Source: a virus. From it: a DNA stretch of 23,783 nucleotides. The position numbers and the translations under genes are program-made. The notes beneath the pieces were generated by a model. The model was not told the DNA's origin. It searched no databases and saw only the letters and a program-made list of their open reading frames with translations. This document shows, in pieces, positions 7,861 to 15,867 of the stretch (positions are counted from its first letter, which is position 1; the number at the start of each line of letters is the position of its first letter). Where the stretch lies: IMG/VR virus record IMGVR_UViG_3300028762_000043, positions 1-23,783 of that record. The stretch is one strand, 5' to 3'.

Positions 7861-10800
7861 TCAGGCAACTTTGCGGGCGATCAGCGCCTCGATGCTCGAC
7901 GCAAGGCGGCGGATTTCGGTGAGCGTCGCCGAGGCGACATCGACCTGCTGCTGGCCGTAACGAGCAAACGTGTCGCGCAGGGCGTCGGTGCCATCGACCT
8001 GCGCCTGCAACAGCGAGCCGAGGCCGGCGGTATCGCCGCCCTTGGTCGAGACCACCGAGGCCACCTCGGCGACCAGCGCGGCGTAGCGTTCCGAGGTGCC
8101 GAGAAAGTCCCGCGCCACCGGCAGCACCTGCTGGGCGATGGCGGTGTAGTCCGACAGCGCGCCGCCGGCGTCGAGCGTGTGGCGCGCGTCGTTCAGCAGC
8201 GACAGGCCGGCGAAGTATTGCTGCTCGGGCGCCAGCGCCGATTGCGAGCCGATGGTCAGGTTGGTCAGCAGGCTGCGCGTGGCGGATTGGTTCTCCGCCT
8301 GGTTGCGCTGCTCGATGGCATCGCGTTCGGCCTTCAGCACGTCGTTGAGCTTGCCGGTGATCGAGGCATAGTCTGCCGTTGCCTTGTAGGCATCGCCGAA
8401 GGCGTCGGTCAGCTGCTTCGTGAGGGCCGTGCGCTCGGCGGTGGCGGCGATGTCGGCCTGTGCCAGGTCGGCTTCGGTGGTCTTGCCCTGCGCACGCAGC
8501 AGCCGGATGTCGTAGCCGGCCACGGTGTCGGACACCGCTTTCGCCGCGGCATCGCGGATAGCCTGGATCTGCTCGTCGCGCTTCTGCACCAGCGCGTCCT
8601 CGGCAAGGCCGTATTGCTTCGCCTGGGTGATGGCGTCACCGAAGGTCTTGTTCAGCGCGTCAATCTGTGTTTGCACCGTGCCGATGTTGACCGTGGTGGC
8701 GGTGAGCTTCTCGTAGGCGTCGTGCAGGTAGGTCAGCCCCGCGACGGCAGCGTCGTAATTGCCGCGCGTCGCGTCGAGCACCTTACTGACATTGCCGGCG
8801 GCATCGGTGAAGGCGCCGGTCAGCTGGTTCTTGAAGATCGTGACGATGCCGGCGATGTCGCCGACGCCGGTGGTGTAGCGGGTGGTTGCGCCATCCTGGG
8901 TCCAGTCCAGCTTGCTGCCATCACGGGTGCCAACCTGCAACGCGATGCTGGCCTGCGCCTTGCTGCCGGCCAGCGCTTCCAGCGTGGCGACCGCCTGCTG
9001 CATGGCGGACAGGGCGTTCTGCCGGCCACCCTGCGTCTCCGAGGTTTCCTTCGGCCCGCTGCTCTGCCAGACCGCGCCGGTTGCAAGGTCGTAGGTGCCG
9101 ACCGCCGTGTGGTCGGAGGGCTTGGGCCCGAACAGGCTGCCGCCGGCGCCGCCGACCAGGCCGCCGATCAGCCCGCCGATGATCGTGCCGACACCGGGGA
9201 TGATCGAGCCGATCGCCGCCCCGGCGGCTGCGCCGGCCCCGGCGCCGATGGACGCCTGCGTCGCATGCGCCGGGTTCAGCGCGCTGCCCAGCATGCTGCC
9301 GGCGCCGAAGCCGATGCCGACACCGCCGAGCATCCCGCCGATGGTTGCCCCCGGCATGGCCGACACGCCGGCGCTGCTGATCGCACCTTCCGCAATCATG
9401 CCATGCGCGCCGCTCGCCATCAGCCCGGCGACCGCATCGGTGCCGGCCACCGTCGTGCCGCCCCACAGCGTCGTGCCCATCAGGCCGGACAGGCCAAGGC
9501 CGTCGCCAAGCGAGCCGGACAGATCGTAGCCGAACAGCTTCGTGCCGCTGCTGCCCAGGTTGAATAGGTCGCCAAGGCTGGACAGCACGCCGCCGCTGCC
9601 GCTGCTGGACGAACCGAGCAACCCGGACATGTCCGACAGCGTGGTGCGGTTGCCGCCGACCAGGCTGTTGAGCAGCGGATTGATCAGCGCCAGCTTGGCG
9701 ACTTCCTGCAGCACGGAAGTCAGCACCGCGCGCAGCACGTTGCCCCATCTCACCACCGAGCCGGTGGCGAAGGCATCCGTGATGGCGCTGCCGACCTGAT
9801 CGAACACCTGCGTCGCCAAATTGCCGACCTCGGTGATGACCGTCTTCTGCCGGGTGAGTTCGGCGTTGGCGGCGGCGACCTCGCCGGCCAGCGACACGTC
9901 GCGCGCGCCACGCCCCGTGTTCGGATCGCCACCGCCGGCGAGGACACGCTGCCGCTCCTTCAGCACCGCCAGTTCACGCTCGCGCTCCTCGACGCTGGCC
10001 GACAGCAGCCCCTGCTCGGCGCGGATGTATTCCAGCTGGTCCTGTTGGCTCTGGATGTTCTGCGCCTCGCGTACCTGCTCCTGCGCCTGGGCGAGCGCGG
10101 TGTATTCGTCGGTCAGCTTGGCTATTTGCGCGGCGCTGGCCTCGTGGCCCTCCTGCGCCAGCTTGCGTGCCTCCTTCTCCGCCTTGTCGGCGGCGGTGGC
10201 GCGCTGCGCGGCGGCGGTGCCCTGTTCGGTCGCATCGGCGAGCCGCAGCTGTGCCGCGACCTCGCCGGCCGCATCGGCGATGTAGAATTCGATGGTGCGG
10301 GCGTGGTCTTTCGTGGCGGTGGTCTGGTTGGCCAGGGCGGCGGTCACGCGGGTGCGGATCAGTTCCTCCCGCGCCGCGCCGGTGAGTCCCTTCTCGGCCG
10401 CTTCCTGCTCGGCCAGCAGCGTGGCGCGCAGTTTTGTCCGTTCGCTCTCCTGCGCCTTCGAGACCTCGATGCTGATCCGGTCCGCCGCGGTCAGGTCCTG
10501 CACCAGCTTGAGCTGGCGCTGCTGGTCCGAGAGGCTGACGCCGGCGACGCTGTCGGCAGAGTTCCAGACATCGTAGGACGGAAGTGAAGCTGCGCCAGCC
10601 GACGCTGTGGCATCGGCCGGCGCAACGGAGCGCGGCACCAGCATGCGCGCGAGCACGCCGGCCTGGCCAGGAATGACCTCTGCGATGGAGGCAAGGCGTA
10701 CATTCGACGCCGCCGTGACTGCGGATGAAGCCGCATTCAGCGCCTTCTCGGCGGCGCTGGTCAGCTGCCCCAGCAGCCAGCGGATATTCGGGTCATTGGC

Positions 10801-11835
10801 GATGGTGTCGGTGAAACCGCGCCAGGCCGTGGACAGACGCCGCATCGCCTGCTCGAACGGGCCGGCCATCGACTCGTCCATGCCCTCGATGCGACGCTTC
10901 AGGGCGGCGAACTCGGCGTCCAGCGCGCCGGCCCGGTCGCCATGCTCCAGCATGGTCCTGATCGCGTCGCGCTCGGTGACGGTCAGGAAGTTCAGCGCGT
11001 CGTCGAGTTGCTTCACCCCGGCATAGCTGCCGCTGAACGCGGCGGCCAGTTTGTCGGCGGCGGCGGAGGCGTCACTGGCCAGCGCCACCGCCGCGTCCGG
11101 CGCCAGCGACGAGACACGGGCGATGTTGGTGTCCGAGACGCCCGAATTGCGGGCGAACTTGCCGATGACCGACGTTGCATCGGCCTCGGATAGCCCCTTG
11201 TCCTGCAGCGCGCGGACGTAGCTGCGCAGGCTGCCAGTGGCGATCTCCGCATCGCGCCCGACCGCGCGCAGCGTGTTGGAGAGGAGTGTGTTCTCCTTGT
11301 CGAAGCTGGTCACTGCCGATACGGCGACGCCGGCCGCCGCGGCGAGCACGCCCAGGCCGATGCCAACCGGCCCAAGCGAGCCGACAACACTGACCAGGGC
11401 ACCGCCCAGCCCGGTGAACGCGCTGGCCACCGTCGCCGTGCCGCGCGACGCGGCCGCGCCGGCCACCGCCGCCGCGCCATAGGCGGTCGCCGCCGCCTGC
11501 AACGAGTCGGTCAGGTCGCCGCTGGTCTTCGCCGCCTCGGCGCTGGCATCGCCATGGTCGCGCAGCGTGGCCTCGGCCGCCGACGCCGCCGCGCCCTGCT
11601 GGCCCAGGCCGGCCCGCAGCCGCGCCAGTGCTTGTTCCGAGCCCGACAGCGACCGCGACAAATCCTGCACGGCCCCGGACATGCCGGCGAGCGCCGGGCG
11701 TGCATCGGCGACCGCATCCTGCACGCGCCGCATGGCGGTGGCGCCGGCGGTGCCGATGCCTTCCAGCTGCCGGCGTACATCCTCGGCGCCGTCCGTCGAC
11801 AGCCGGATCGAAATGGTGCGCGCGGCGCCGCTCAT
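7861..11835 (-). CDS. Tail tape measure protein, lambda gpH-like
   Basis: A 1324-residue protein, the longest in the window. The start at 11835 (MSGAARTISIRL) overlaps the upstream stop by one base; the longer open frame upstream only shadows the preceding gene. It is rich in Ala and in predicted helix. A hydrophobic Gly/Ala stretch lies at about residues 130-178, the next 200 residues resemble the prophage tape-measure (TMP_2/lambda H) domain, a long Glu/Arg/Gln-rich coiled-coil follows, and a second strongly hydrophobic Gly-rich segment lies near residues 820-920 (GSIIPGVGTIIGGLIGGLVG). The protein fixes tail length inside the tube and later helps DNA pass the cell envelope. It follows the G/GT chaperone pair and the DUF6441-like gene. 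Simple scaling from length (about 0.15 nm per residue) would suggest a tail near 200 nm. Confidence 0.92.
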   Translation of the reverse strand: MSGAARTISIRLSTDGAEDVRRQLEGIGTAGATAMRRVQDAVADARPALAGMSGAVQDLSRSLSGSEQALARLRAGLGQQGAAASAAEATLRDHGDASAEAAKTSGDLTDSLQAAATAYGAAAVAGAAASRGTATVASAFTGLGGALVSVVGSLGPVGIGLGVLAAAAGVAVSAVTSFDKENTLLSNTLRAVGRDAEIATGSLRSYVRALQDKGLSEADATSVIGKFARNSGVSDTNIARVSSLAPDAAVALASDASAAADKLAAAFSGSYAGVKQLDDALNFLTVTERDAIRTMLEHGDRAGALDAEFAALKRRIEGMDESMAGPFEQAMRRLSTAWRGFTDTIANDPNIRWLLGQLTSAAEKALNAASSAVTAASNVRLASIAEVIPGQAGVLARMLVPRSVAPADATASAGAASLPSYDVWNSADSVAGVSLSDQQRQLKLVQDLTAADRISIEVSKAQESERTKLRATLLAEQEAAEKGLTGAAREELIRTRVTAALANQTTATKDHARTIEFYIADAAGEVAAQLRLADATEQGTAAAQRATAADKAEKEARKLAQEGHEASAAQIAKLTDEYTALAQAQEQVREAQNIQSQQDQLEYIRAEQGLLSASVEERERELAVLKERQRVLAGGGDPNTGRGARDVSLAGEVAAANAELTRQKTVITEVGNLATQVFDQVGSAITDAFATGSVVRWGNVLRAVLTSVLQEVAKLALINPLLNSLVGGNRTTLSDMSGLLGSSSSGSGGVLSSLGDLFNLGSSGTKLFGYDLSGSLGDGLGLSGLMGTTLWGGTTVAGTDAVAGLMASGAHGMIAEGAISSAGVSAMPGATIGGMLGGVGIGFGAGSMLGSALNPAHATQASIGAGAGAAAGAAIGSIIPGVGTIIGGLIGGLVGGAGGSLFGPKPSDHTAVGTYDLATGAVWQSSGPKETSETQGGRQNALSAMQQAVATLEALAGSKAQASIALQVGTRDGSKLDWTQDGATTRYTTGVGDIAGIVTIFKNQLTGAFTDAAGNVSKVLDATRGNYDAAVAGLTYLHDAYEKLTATTVNIGTVQTQIDALNKTFGDAITQAKQYGLAEDALVQKRDEQIQAIRDAAAKAVSDTVAGYDIRLLRAQGKTTEADLAQADIAATAERTALTKQLTDAFGDAYKATADYASITGKLNDVLKAERDAIEQRNQAENQSATRSLLTNLTIGSQSALAPEQQYFAGLSLLNDARHTLDAGGALSDYTAIAQQVLPVARDFLGTSERYAALVAEVASVVSTKGGDTAGLGSLLQAQVDGTDALRDTFARYGQQQVDVASATLTEIRRLASSIEALIARKVA

Positions 11836-12512
11836 CAGGGTTTGGCCTCGTCTGCCAGGGCCGCGGTGATCCTGTCGCCGAGGATCGGCCCGGCCGCCTG
11901 CCGCACCGCTTCGATGTCGATGCGCTTGCCGGGATGCACGGCGTCGGTGAGGATGAAGGTCGGCACGAAGGGACGGCGCTCGCCCGGGAACAGTTGCTTC
12001 GACATGCGCCAGGCCATCTCGTCGCGCCGCAGCGTGCCGAAATCGACCGCGTCGCCGCCGCGCAGGCACCACAGCCGCACCGCCGGGTTCGACTTCGGGA
12101 CGATCAGGAAGGTGCGGCCGCGCGCCCGCACCATGTCGCCGATGGAGACACGGGGATTTCCGTGGGCGTCCTGGTTGTTCGGCGTCGGAAACACCAGGTA
12201 GCGGCCGTGCCTGGCGACGATCTCCTGCGGGTCCACCAGGGCCAGCACCATTTTCGGCTTCTTCGGATAGATGAACCCCGCTGGTGCCAGCGTGCTGTTC
12301 TGCAAAGCGCTGCCCCCGGTTGGGAAGATGCGGACACCGAACAGGCTGTTGATGCCCTCCGCCGGGAGCGAACCAACCAACTGGGCGCGTATCTCTTCGT
12401 GCACGGCGTCCGTCGCTTCCGTCACGCCGCGGCGGAGGGCGATGGCAAGATCGGCCCTCGCCTGCCGCATCATCGCTTCGGCGTCGCCGATGATGGTGGA
12501 GCGGATGTCCAT
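11835..12512 (-). CDS. DUF6441-like phage protein
   Basis: A 225-residue protein. The start MDIRSTIIG at 12512 overlaps the stop of the frameshift reading frame by one base (TGATG); upstream codons in this frame are arginine-rich shadow. The N-terminal third is helical (ALRRGVTEATDAVHEEIRAQL), the middle is beta-rich with aromatic and lysine clusters (AGFIYPKKPKMVLALV), and the C-terminus is a helix ending ILGDRITAALAD. This pattern recalls the DUF6441 family of alphaproteobacterial phages, but I recognise it from memory only. Its position between the tail chaperones and the tape measure marks it as a tail-assembly factor. It might replace lambda gpZ, which has no clear counterpart here; that is inference. 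Confidence 0.55.
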   Translation of the reverse strand: MDIRSTIIGDAEAMMRQARADLAIALRRGVTEATDAVHEEIRAQLVGSLPAEGINSLFGVRIFPTGGSALQNSTLAPAGFIYPKKPKMVLALVDPQEIVARHGRYLVFPTPNNQDAHGNPRVSIGDMVRARGRTFLIVPKSNPAVRLWCLRGGDAVDFGTLRRDEMAWRMSKQLFPGERRPFVPTFILTDAVHPGKRIDIEAVRQAAGPILGDRITAALADEAKP

Positions 12513-12823
12513 CACGCCGATCCCCGCAAGCGCCGCTGCTCGTCGTCCATCCGCGCATCGAGTCCGCCGAGCATGGCGAAGGCGTCGACGACCCAGGCGG
12601 CCTGGTCGGCAACGCCACCGGCATCCGGCCAGCACCCAATGCCGCCCATGCCGCCGCGGCAGGACGCCCACAGCCGCACGAAGTCGTGCCAGGGCGGTGG
12701 GACCACCAGCCGCGGGTTGGTCGCCCAGGGTTCCCCGCCGACCAGCCATTGCGTGAAGTCCGCGGGGGTCAGGCCGCCGGCGTAGGCGCCGGGCTCCCGG
12801 GCGACGGCGAGAGCCCCGCGGAG
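12512..12823 (-). CDS. gpT-like extension read by -1 frameshift from gpG
   Basis: This 103-codon frame has no credible ribosome site or ATG near its beginning, but is entered exactly when ribosomes slip -1 on the heptamer at 12823-12829 in the gene upstream. The joined product would be 179 residues of gpG followed by 103 residues here, 282 in all. There is no stop between the slip site and the TGA at 12512-12514. The segment contains TPADFTQWLVGGEPW and VPPPWHDFVRLWASC, then a Gly-rich part and a helical end (ARMDDEQRRLRGS). In lambda the T domain of gpGT binds the tape measure and recruits tail tube protein. A separate GTG start at 12706 would give a 64-residue peptide and is the weaker reading. 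Confidence 0.75.
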   Translation of the reverse strand, partial: LRGALAVAREPGAYAGGLTPADFTQWLVGGEPWATNPRLVVPPPWHDFVRLWASCRGGMGGIGCWPDAGGVADQAAWVVDAFAMLGGLDARMDDEQRRLRGSA

Positions 12824-13359
12824 TTTTTTTCCGCATCCGCACCGGGATGCATCAGCACCGAGGCGCGCCAGCCGACCGCTTCCACCTCGTCGCCGGGCAG
12901 CAGGTCGAGCAGCTCCGCCGGTACCATGCCGCGCACGCGCGTGAAGGGTGGCAGGCCGGGTCCGTCCCAGCCGCGCAGGGCGTGGCGCGCCGCCACCCAG
13001 GGCAGCATGCCGAGGTAGCGCTGCCGGGCCGCCAGCATCTCGGCATAGGCCGGCACCGCGGCGCAGGCCGCCTCGATGGCACGAAGCCGCGCCTGCAACG
13101 CCGTGTCGTCCGGCGTTGCGCTGGCAGCATCAATCGCGGCAACCAGCTCATGCGCGTTGCCCGGCGCGATCTCGGCGACGGCGGCGCGCAGCGCTTCGAG
13201 CATCTGCTCGCGCGGCGGATACAGCCCGCCCTCGCGCGCCAGGTCGGCGCGGAAGGCCTGGCGCTCGCGAAACGTCAGCGGCGCGATCAGGTAGCTTCGC
13301 GGCGAACCCTCGGGAGAGAAATGCTCGGCGTCGCGGCGGGAGAACACAGGATCGGTCAT
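12769..13359 (-). CDS. Tail assembly chaperone gpG-like
   Basis: A 196-residue protein beginning two bases after the tail tube stop. It is largely helical and alanine-rich, with LTFRERQAFRADLAREG near residue 29, a helix AELLDLLPGDEVEAVGW near 148-164 and a disordered Ser/Pro/Ala tail after residue 179. Size, place between tube and tape measure, and the slippery A AAA AAC codon pair (Lys178-Asn179) with an open -1 frame all match the gpG half of a siphovirus G/GT pair. gpG-type proteins coat the tape measure before tube polymerisation and are not kept in the virion. The tail after residue 179 is read only by ribosomes that do not slip. Family assignment rests on context and the frameshift signal, not on direct sequence recognition. 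Confidence 0.8.
   Translation of the reverse strand: MTDPVFSRRDAEHFSPEGSPRSYLIAPLTFRERQAFRADLAREGGLYPPREQMLEALRAAVAEIAPGNAHELVAAIDAASATPDDTALQARLRAIEAACAAVPAYAEMLAARQRYLGMLPWVAARHALRGWDGPGLPPFTRVRGMVPAELLDLLPGDEVEAVGWRASVLMHPGADAEKNSAGLSPSPGSPAPTPAA
12791..12816 (-). promoter_or_regulatory. Stem-loop downstream of the frameshift site
   Basis: Six bases after the slippery heptamer, GGGCTCTC (12816-12809) can pair with GGGAGCCC (12798-12791) across a 10-base loop, giving an 8-bp stem with one G-U pair. The 6-base spacer is in the range known to stimulate -1 frameshifting by pausing ribosomes. In GC-rich DNA stems arise often by chance, so its role is probable, not proven. Confidence 0.6.
12823..12829 (-). 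promoter_or_regulatory. -1 ribosomal frameshift slippery heptamer
   Basis: On the minus strand the seven bases read A AAA AAC, with AAA and AAC as zero-frame codons of the gpG-like gene (Lys178, Asn179). It is part of a run of seven As (12824-12830), the most prominent homopolymer in a GC-rich gene. A -1 slip here leads into an open frame ending at 12512. This is a classical X XXY YYZ signal. Confidence 0.85.
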
Positions 13360-13361
13360 GA

Positions 13362-14528
13362 TTAGAAACTCGCCAGGAACAGCGCCGCATCGGCGCCTTC
13401 GCAGTTGAAGGCGATGTCGTGCTTGCCGAGGCCGTCGATGGCGCCGGGCTTGAACGACACTGCCTTGGCCAGCGGCGCGGTAACCAGGAAGCGGTTGCCC
13501 GCGCTGGCGCCAAGCATGGCCATCAGCGGCATCTGCGTCCCCTGCTTGAAGGCGGTGTACAGCGCCACCGAGCCGGTGGTGTTCATCAGCGGATCGATCG
13601 TGCCCTTGCTGGCGCGCGCGGTCGGGATCGCCGGGTCATAGCCCTCGGCCGCCTCCGGGTTGTCCGGCAGCACCACGGTGACGCCGGCGTCCAGGGTGAG
13701 CCGTCGGGACTGCGCCAGCGTGCGGTTCAGCTGGCAGCGCCCACCGACAAACCGCGGCGGGGTCTGCCGCACGATGCTGTTCCAGCCGGTCGGCATCGCC
13801 GCGGTGGTGAAGGCCAGCATCTGCGCGCGCAGGTCGAAGCTGAGATAGGCGATGCCGCCGGTCGACAGCTCCAGCGAAAAACTCCCCTGCGCCCCAGTGA
13901 ACTTCCACACGAAGCCGTCGGCGAAGAAGTACAGCGTGCAGGTCTTGATCAGCGAGCCGTCCGAGGTTGGCGCATACAGCACGTTGATCGGCACCTGCGC
14001 CAATGTGCCGGTGCTGCCGGCGGTGGCCATGGTCTCACCGATGGTCGCGACGCGGGTGGCGCTGTAATCGGTGATGCCGGTGGTGAGCGTACGGTCGCCG
14101 CTCAGCAACAGCGGCATGCCGCGATAGGCCTGCGCAGTGCCGAGGAACGGGCTGACCAGGGTCAGCGACGTGGTGGTGCCGACGGTCGCCGCGGTCGGCG
14201 CGCCGACGGCAACGGCGGTGATCGTCTCCGTCATGGTGCAGCATTGCAGCAGCCTGCCCCATTCCGGCGCGGTGCCGGCACTGCCCGAGCCCCGCAGCGG
14301 CAACTTCAGCTGAATGCGCGGACGCAGCCCGCCGACGATGGAGGGTGCCTTGTCGAGCGAGCCGGTGAGCTCGGTGTTGTCGACGACGACCGGATCGAAG
14401 TCGACGGTGAAGTCGGATGCGATCCAGTCGCCGGCGGCGGGCGTGCCGCCGATGGCATCGGTGCCGGACACGGTCTCGATCTTCGCCGCCACCGCGGCGA
14501 AGTTCATGCGGACCAGGGTGATCGCCAT
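13362..14528 (-). CDS. Major tail tube protein
   Basis: A 388-residue protein with a GGAGG ribosome site 9 bases before its ATG. It is Thr/Gly/Ala/Val-rich with alternating beta-type segments (for example TAATVGTTTSLTLVSP and KTCTLYFFADGFVWKF). The start pattern, MAITLVRMNFAAVAAKIETV followed by GSLDKAPSIVGGLRPRIQ, is common in tube proteins of GC-rich siphophages and prophages. It lies between the tail terminator and the G/GT chaperones, exactly where lambda gene V lies. Tube proteins stack as hexameric rings around the tape measure. The length is above the 150-250 residues usual for lambda-type tubes, so it may carry an extra decoration domain. No enzymatic motif is seen. Confidence 0.78.
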   Translation of the reverse strand: MAITLVRMNFAAVAAKIETVSGTDAIGGTPAAGDWIASDFTVDFDPVVVDNTELTGSLDKAPSIVGGLRPRIQLKLPLRGSGSAGTAPEWGRLLQCCTMTETITAVAVGAPTAATVGTTTSLTLVSPFLGTAQAYRGMPLLLSGDRTLTTGITDYSATRVATIGETMATAGSTGTLAQVPINVLYAPTSDGSLIKTCTLYFFADGFVWKFTGAQGSFSLELSTGGIAYLSFDLRAQMLAFTTAAMPTGWNSIVRQTPPRFVGGRCQLNRTLAQSRRLTLDAGVTVVLPDNPEAAEGYDPAIPTARASKGTIDPLMNTTGSVALYTAFKQGTQMPLMAMLGASAGNRFLVTAPLAKAVSFKPGAIDGLGKHDIAFNCEGADAALFLASF

Positions 14529-14543
14529 GCGGGCGGGCCTCCG

Positions 14544-14993
14544 TCAGGATGTGAAGGGCTGGCCGGTTGGGGCAACCGCCAGCAGCGAGAAGCGGGCGAC
14601 GAACGCGCCGGCCGGGCGGGCGGATTCGTCGGCGGCGTAGGTGCGGAAGCTGGCACTGTCCTCGGCGACGTCACTGATACCGCCTGCATCCGGCGTCCAG
14701 CCGGCCAGCGCCGTGATCACCGCGGCATGCAGGGCGGACACCGCCTGCTCGGCGCCGAGGTCGGTTGCGGCACCGGCATAGCCGACGACATCGAAGCCGA
14801 TGGTGTAGTGGGTGGCACCGGGCTGCTGCGTGGTGTCGGCGGCCCAGTCGGTGCCGGTGACGATCAGCCGCGGCAGCGCCTCGGCATCGGTGTCGACCGG
14901 TGCGCGCCGGGCGCGCTCGACGGTGGCGCCCGGCACGGCACTGGCCAGCTGTGCAGCCACCGCAGCGAGCGCCGCCTCGCGGAGCGGGGTCAC
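14544..14993 (-). CDS. Tail terminator, gpU-like
   Basis: A 149-residue protein with a GTG start at 14993. The start sits in a GTGA overlap with the natural end of the upstream membrane-protein frame, suggesting translational coupling. The first helix (LREAALAAVAAQLASAV) followed by a PRLIVTGTDW strand, a YTIGFDVVGYAG strand and a helix AVSALHAAVITALAGW fits the alpha/beta pattern and size of lambda gpU (about 131 residues). gpU-type proteins form a hexameric ring that stops tube growth and joins the tail to the head. Position directly before the tube gene agrees. Sequence similarity to gpU itself is not obvious by eye, so the call depends on pattern plus gene order. Confidence 0.65.
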   Translation of the reverse strand: MTPLREAALAAVAAQLASAVPGATVERARRAPVDTDAEALPRLIVTGTDWAADTTQQPGATHYTIGFDVVGYAGAATDLGAEQAVSALHAAVITALAGWTPDAGGISDVAEDSASFRTYAADESARPAGAFVARFSLLAVAPTGQPFTS

Positions 14994-15088
14994 GGCTGCT
15001 CGCGCGGCCGGGTCCGCTCCTGCACCAGGATGGCGAGGCGCTCATCGATTCGTGCCAGCCGCTCGGCAATCGCGGTGAACTGCAGCAG
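14990..15088 (-). other. In-frame continuation of the membrane protein past TAG
   Basis: Beyond the amber codon the frame reads LLQFTAIAERLARIDERLAI and on to REQP before a TGA at 14990-14992. It continues the amphipathic helix begun before the stop, with Glu/Arg/Leu heptad-like spacing, and its TGA forms a GTGA overlap with the next start, the junction style of this operon. This suggests a 98-codon ancestral gene with a recent nonsense change, or read-through. A sequencing error is also possible. Confidence 0.65.
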
Positions 15089-15286
15089 CTAGCCGCTGTC
15101 GGAGTGTTCGAGCACCACCACGCGACGTTCGTGGTCGTCGAGACGGAAGGTCACGCCGGCCGCCCACCAGGCAACCCCGAGCGTCTGCAGCACGACCGCA
15201 CCGATCAGCGCGATTGGCACACGGCGGTCGAGATGCCAGGTATTGTCCGGCGCCGGAGCGACCGGCTCCGCGGGCGCGATGTCCAT
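15089..15286 (-). CDS. Small membrane protein ending at an amber codon
   Basis: Read to the first stop this is a 65-residue protein. It has a Pro/Ala-rich cytoplasmic-type start, one clear membrane helix (IALIGAVVLQTLGVAWWAAG, about residues 25-44), then the start of a charged helix (FRLDDHERRVVVLEH). A GGAGG ribosome site lies 5 bases before the ATG. The stop is TAG at 15089-15091, and the same frame continues for 32 sensible codons (see 14990-15088). Small single-helix proteins with a coiled-coil tail occur in many phages as lysis accessory or inner-membrane proteins of unknown role. It stands between the FII-like and terminator genes, where lambda has gene Z; it is not Z-like. Function is unknown. 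Confidence 0.7.
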   Translation of the reverse strand: MDIAPAEPVAPAPDNTWHLDRRVPIALIGAVVLQTLGVAWWAAGVTFRLDDHERRVVVLEHSDSG

Positions 15287-15298
15287 GGAGGACCTCCA

Positions 15299-15610
15299 TC
15301 AGGTTGGCACGAGGGTGAGCCGCCACGAGATGCCGATCGCGTCGCGGGCGGCGTCCTCGACGCGGTGCACGACGCTGCCGAGACGCAGCTCGTCGCCGCG
15401 CACCGGCGTGGCGTCGGTCGCGAGCAGCGTCGCGGTGATGCTGCCGGCGCGGGTGCCGAGACCGGCCAGTCCCGGCACCATGTCGTTGGGCGAGGTCAGC
15501 ACCACCCGCACATCGATCCACGCGCCGGGCGGGCGGCGGTAGGCGGCGTCGCAGCCGATGTTGCCATCGGCATGCAGCGCCGCCATCGCTGCGGCGAACG
15601 CGCCGCTCAT
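15299..15610 (-). CDS. Head-tail joining protein, gpFII-like
   Basis: A 103-residue protein whose ATG overlaps the upstream stop by one base (TGATG). Lambda gpFII (117 residues) has a helix-rich start followed by a small beta barrel. Here the first 15 residues are helical (FAAAMAALHAD) and the rest is beta-rich. The TPVRGDELRLGSVVHRVEDA segment matches the pattern 'RGD-x-LxxG-x-xYxVe' seen in FII and related joining proteins, and ISWRLTLV forms a final strand. These proteins attach to the gpW-type ring below the portal and provide the surface for tail docking. The gap from the gpW-like gene (five other genes lie between) is larger than in lambda. Confidence 0.65.
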   Translation of the reverse strand: MSGAFAAAMAALHADGNIGCDAAYRRPPGAWIDVRVVLTSPNDMVPGLAGLGTRAGSITATLLATDATPVRGDELRLGSVVHRVEDAARDAIGISWRLTLVPT

Positions 15611-15840
15611 CAGGCCGGGGTGGCGGGCGCCGGTTCGGACGCGGCGGCCGTGTTGGCGGCGATCGCCGCCGCCAGCGTGCCGGCGCTGGCGTCCAGCGAC
15701 GCGGCCAGCGCGGCGAGCTGGTCCTCGTCGTGGCTGGCGTCACGGATGTGCTGCGCCAGGCCGGTGATCAGCGCCACCGCGCTGTCGATGACGGTCTGGA
15801 TGCGGGCGACCTTGTCGGCGAGGGTGTCGAGCGTGGACAT
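15610..15840 (-). CDS. Small helical phage protein, function unknown
   Basis: A 76-residue protein with an AGGAG site 8 bases before the ATG. The sequence is helical and Ala-rich, with VIDSAVALITGLAQHIRDA followed by DEDQLAALAASLD and a tail AAAIAANTAAAS. This arrangement (a VxDSAxALxxxL helix, an Ala/Leu/Asp helix, and 'AxxAxAANT' near the end) is frequent among unassigned small phage proteins next to lysis or tail genes. The hydrophobicity is too low for a membrane helix; it probably forms a coiled-coil. It follows the holin-like gene and precedes the FII-like gene. No role can be assigned from the sequence. Confidence 0.7.
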   Translation of the reverse strand: MSTLDTLADKVARIQTVIDSAVALITGLAQHIRDASHDEDQLAALAASLDASAGTLAAAIAANTAAASEPAPATPA

Positions 15841-15867
15841 GACGGATTCTCCTGGTGAGGTGGATGG

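Noticed and set aside
11836-12639. N-terminal extension of the tape measure to 12639
   Set aside because: It is a shadow of the DUF6441-like gene; the start at 11835 fits the operon junction.
12513-12842. N-terminal extension of the DUF6441-like protein to 12842
   Set aside because: The extra residues are arginine-rich and overlap the gpG/gpT coding region in another frame; the ATG at 12512 fits the TGATG junction.
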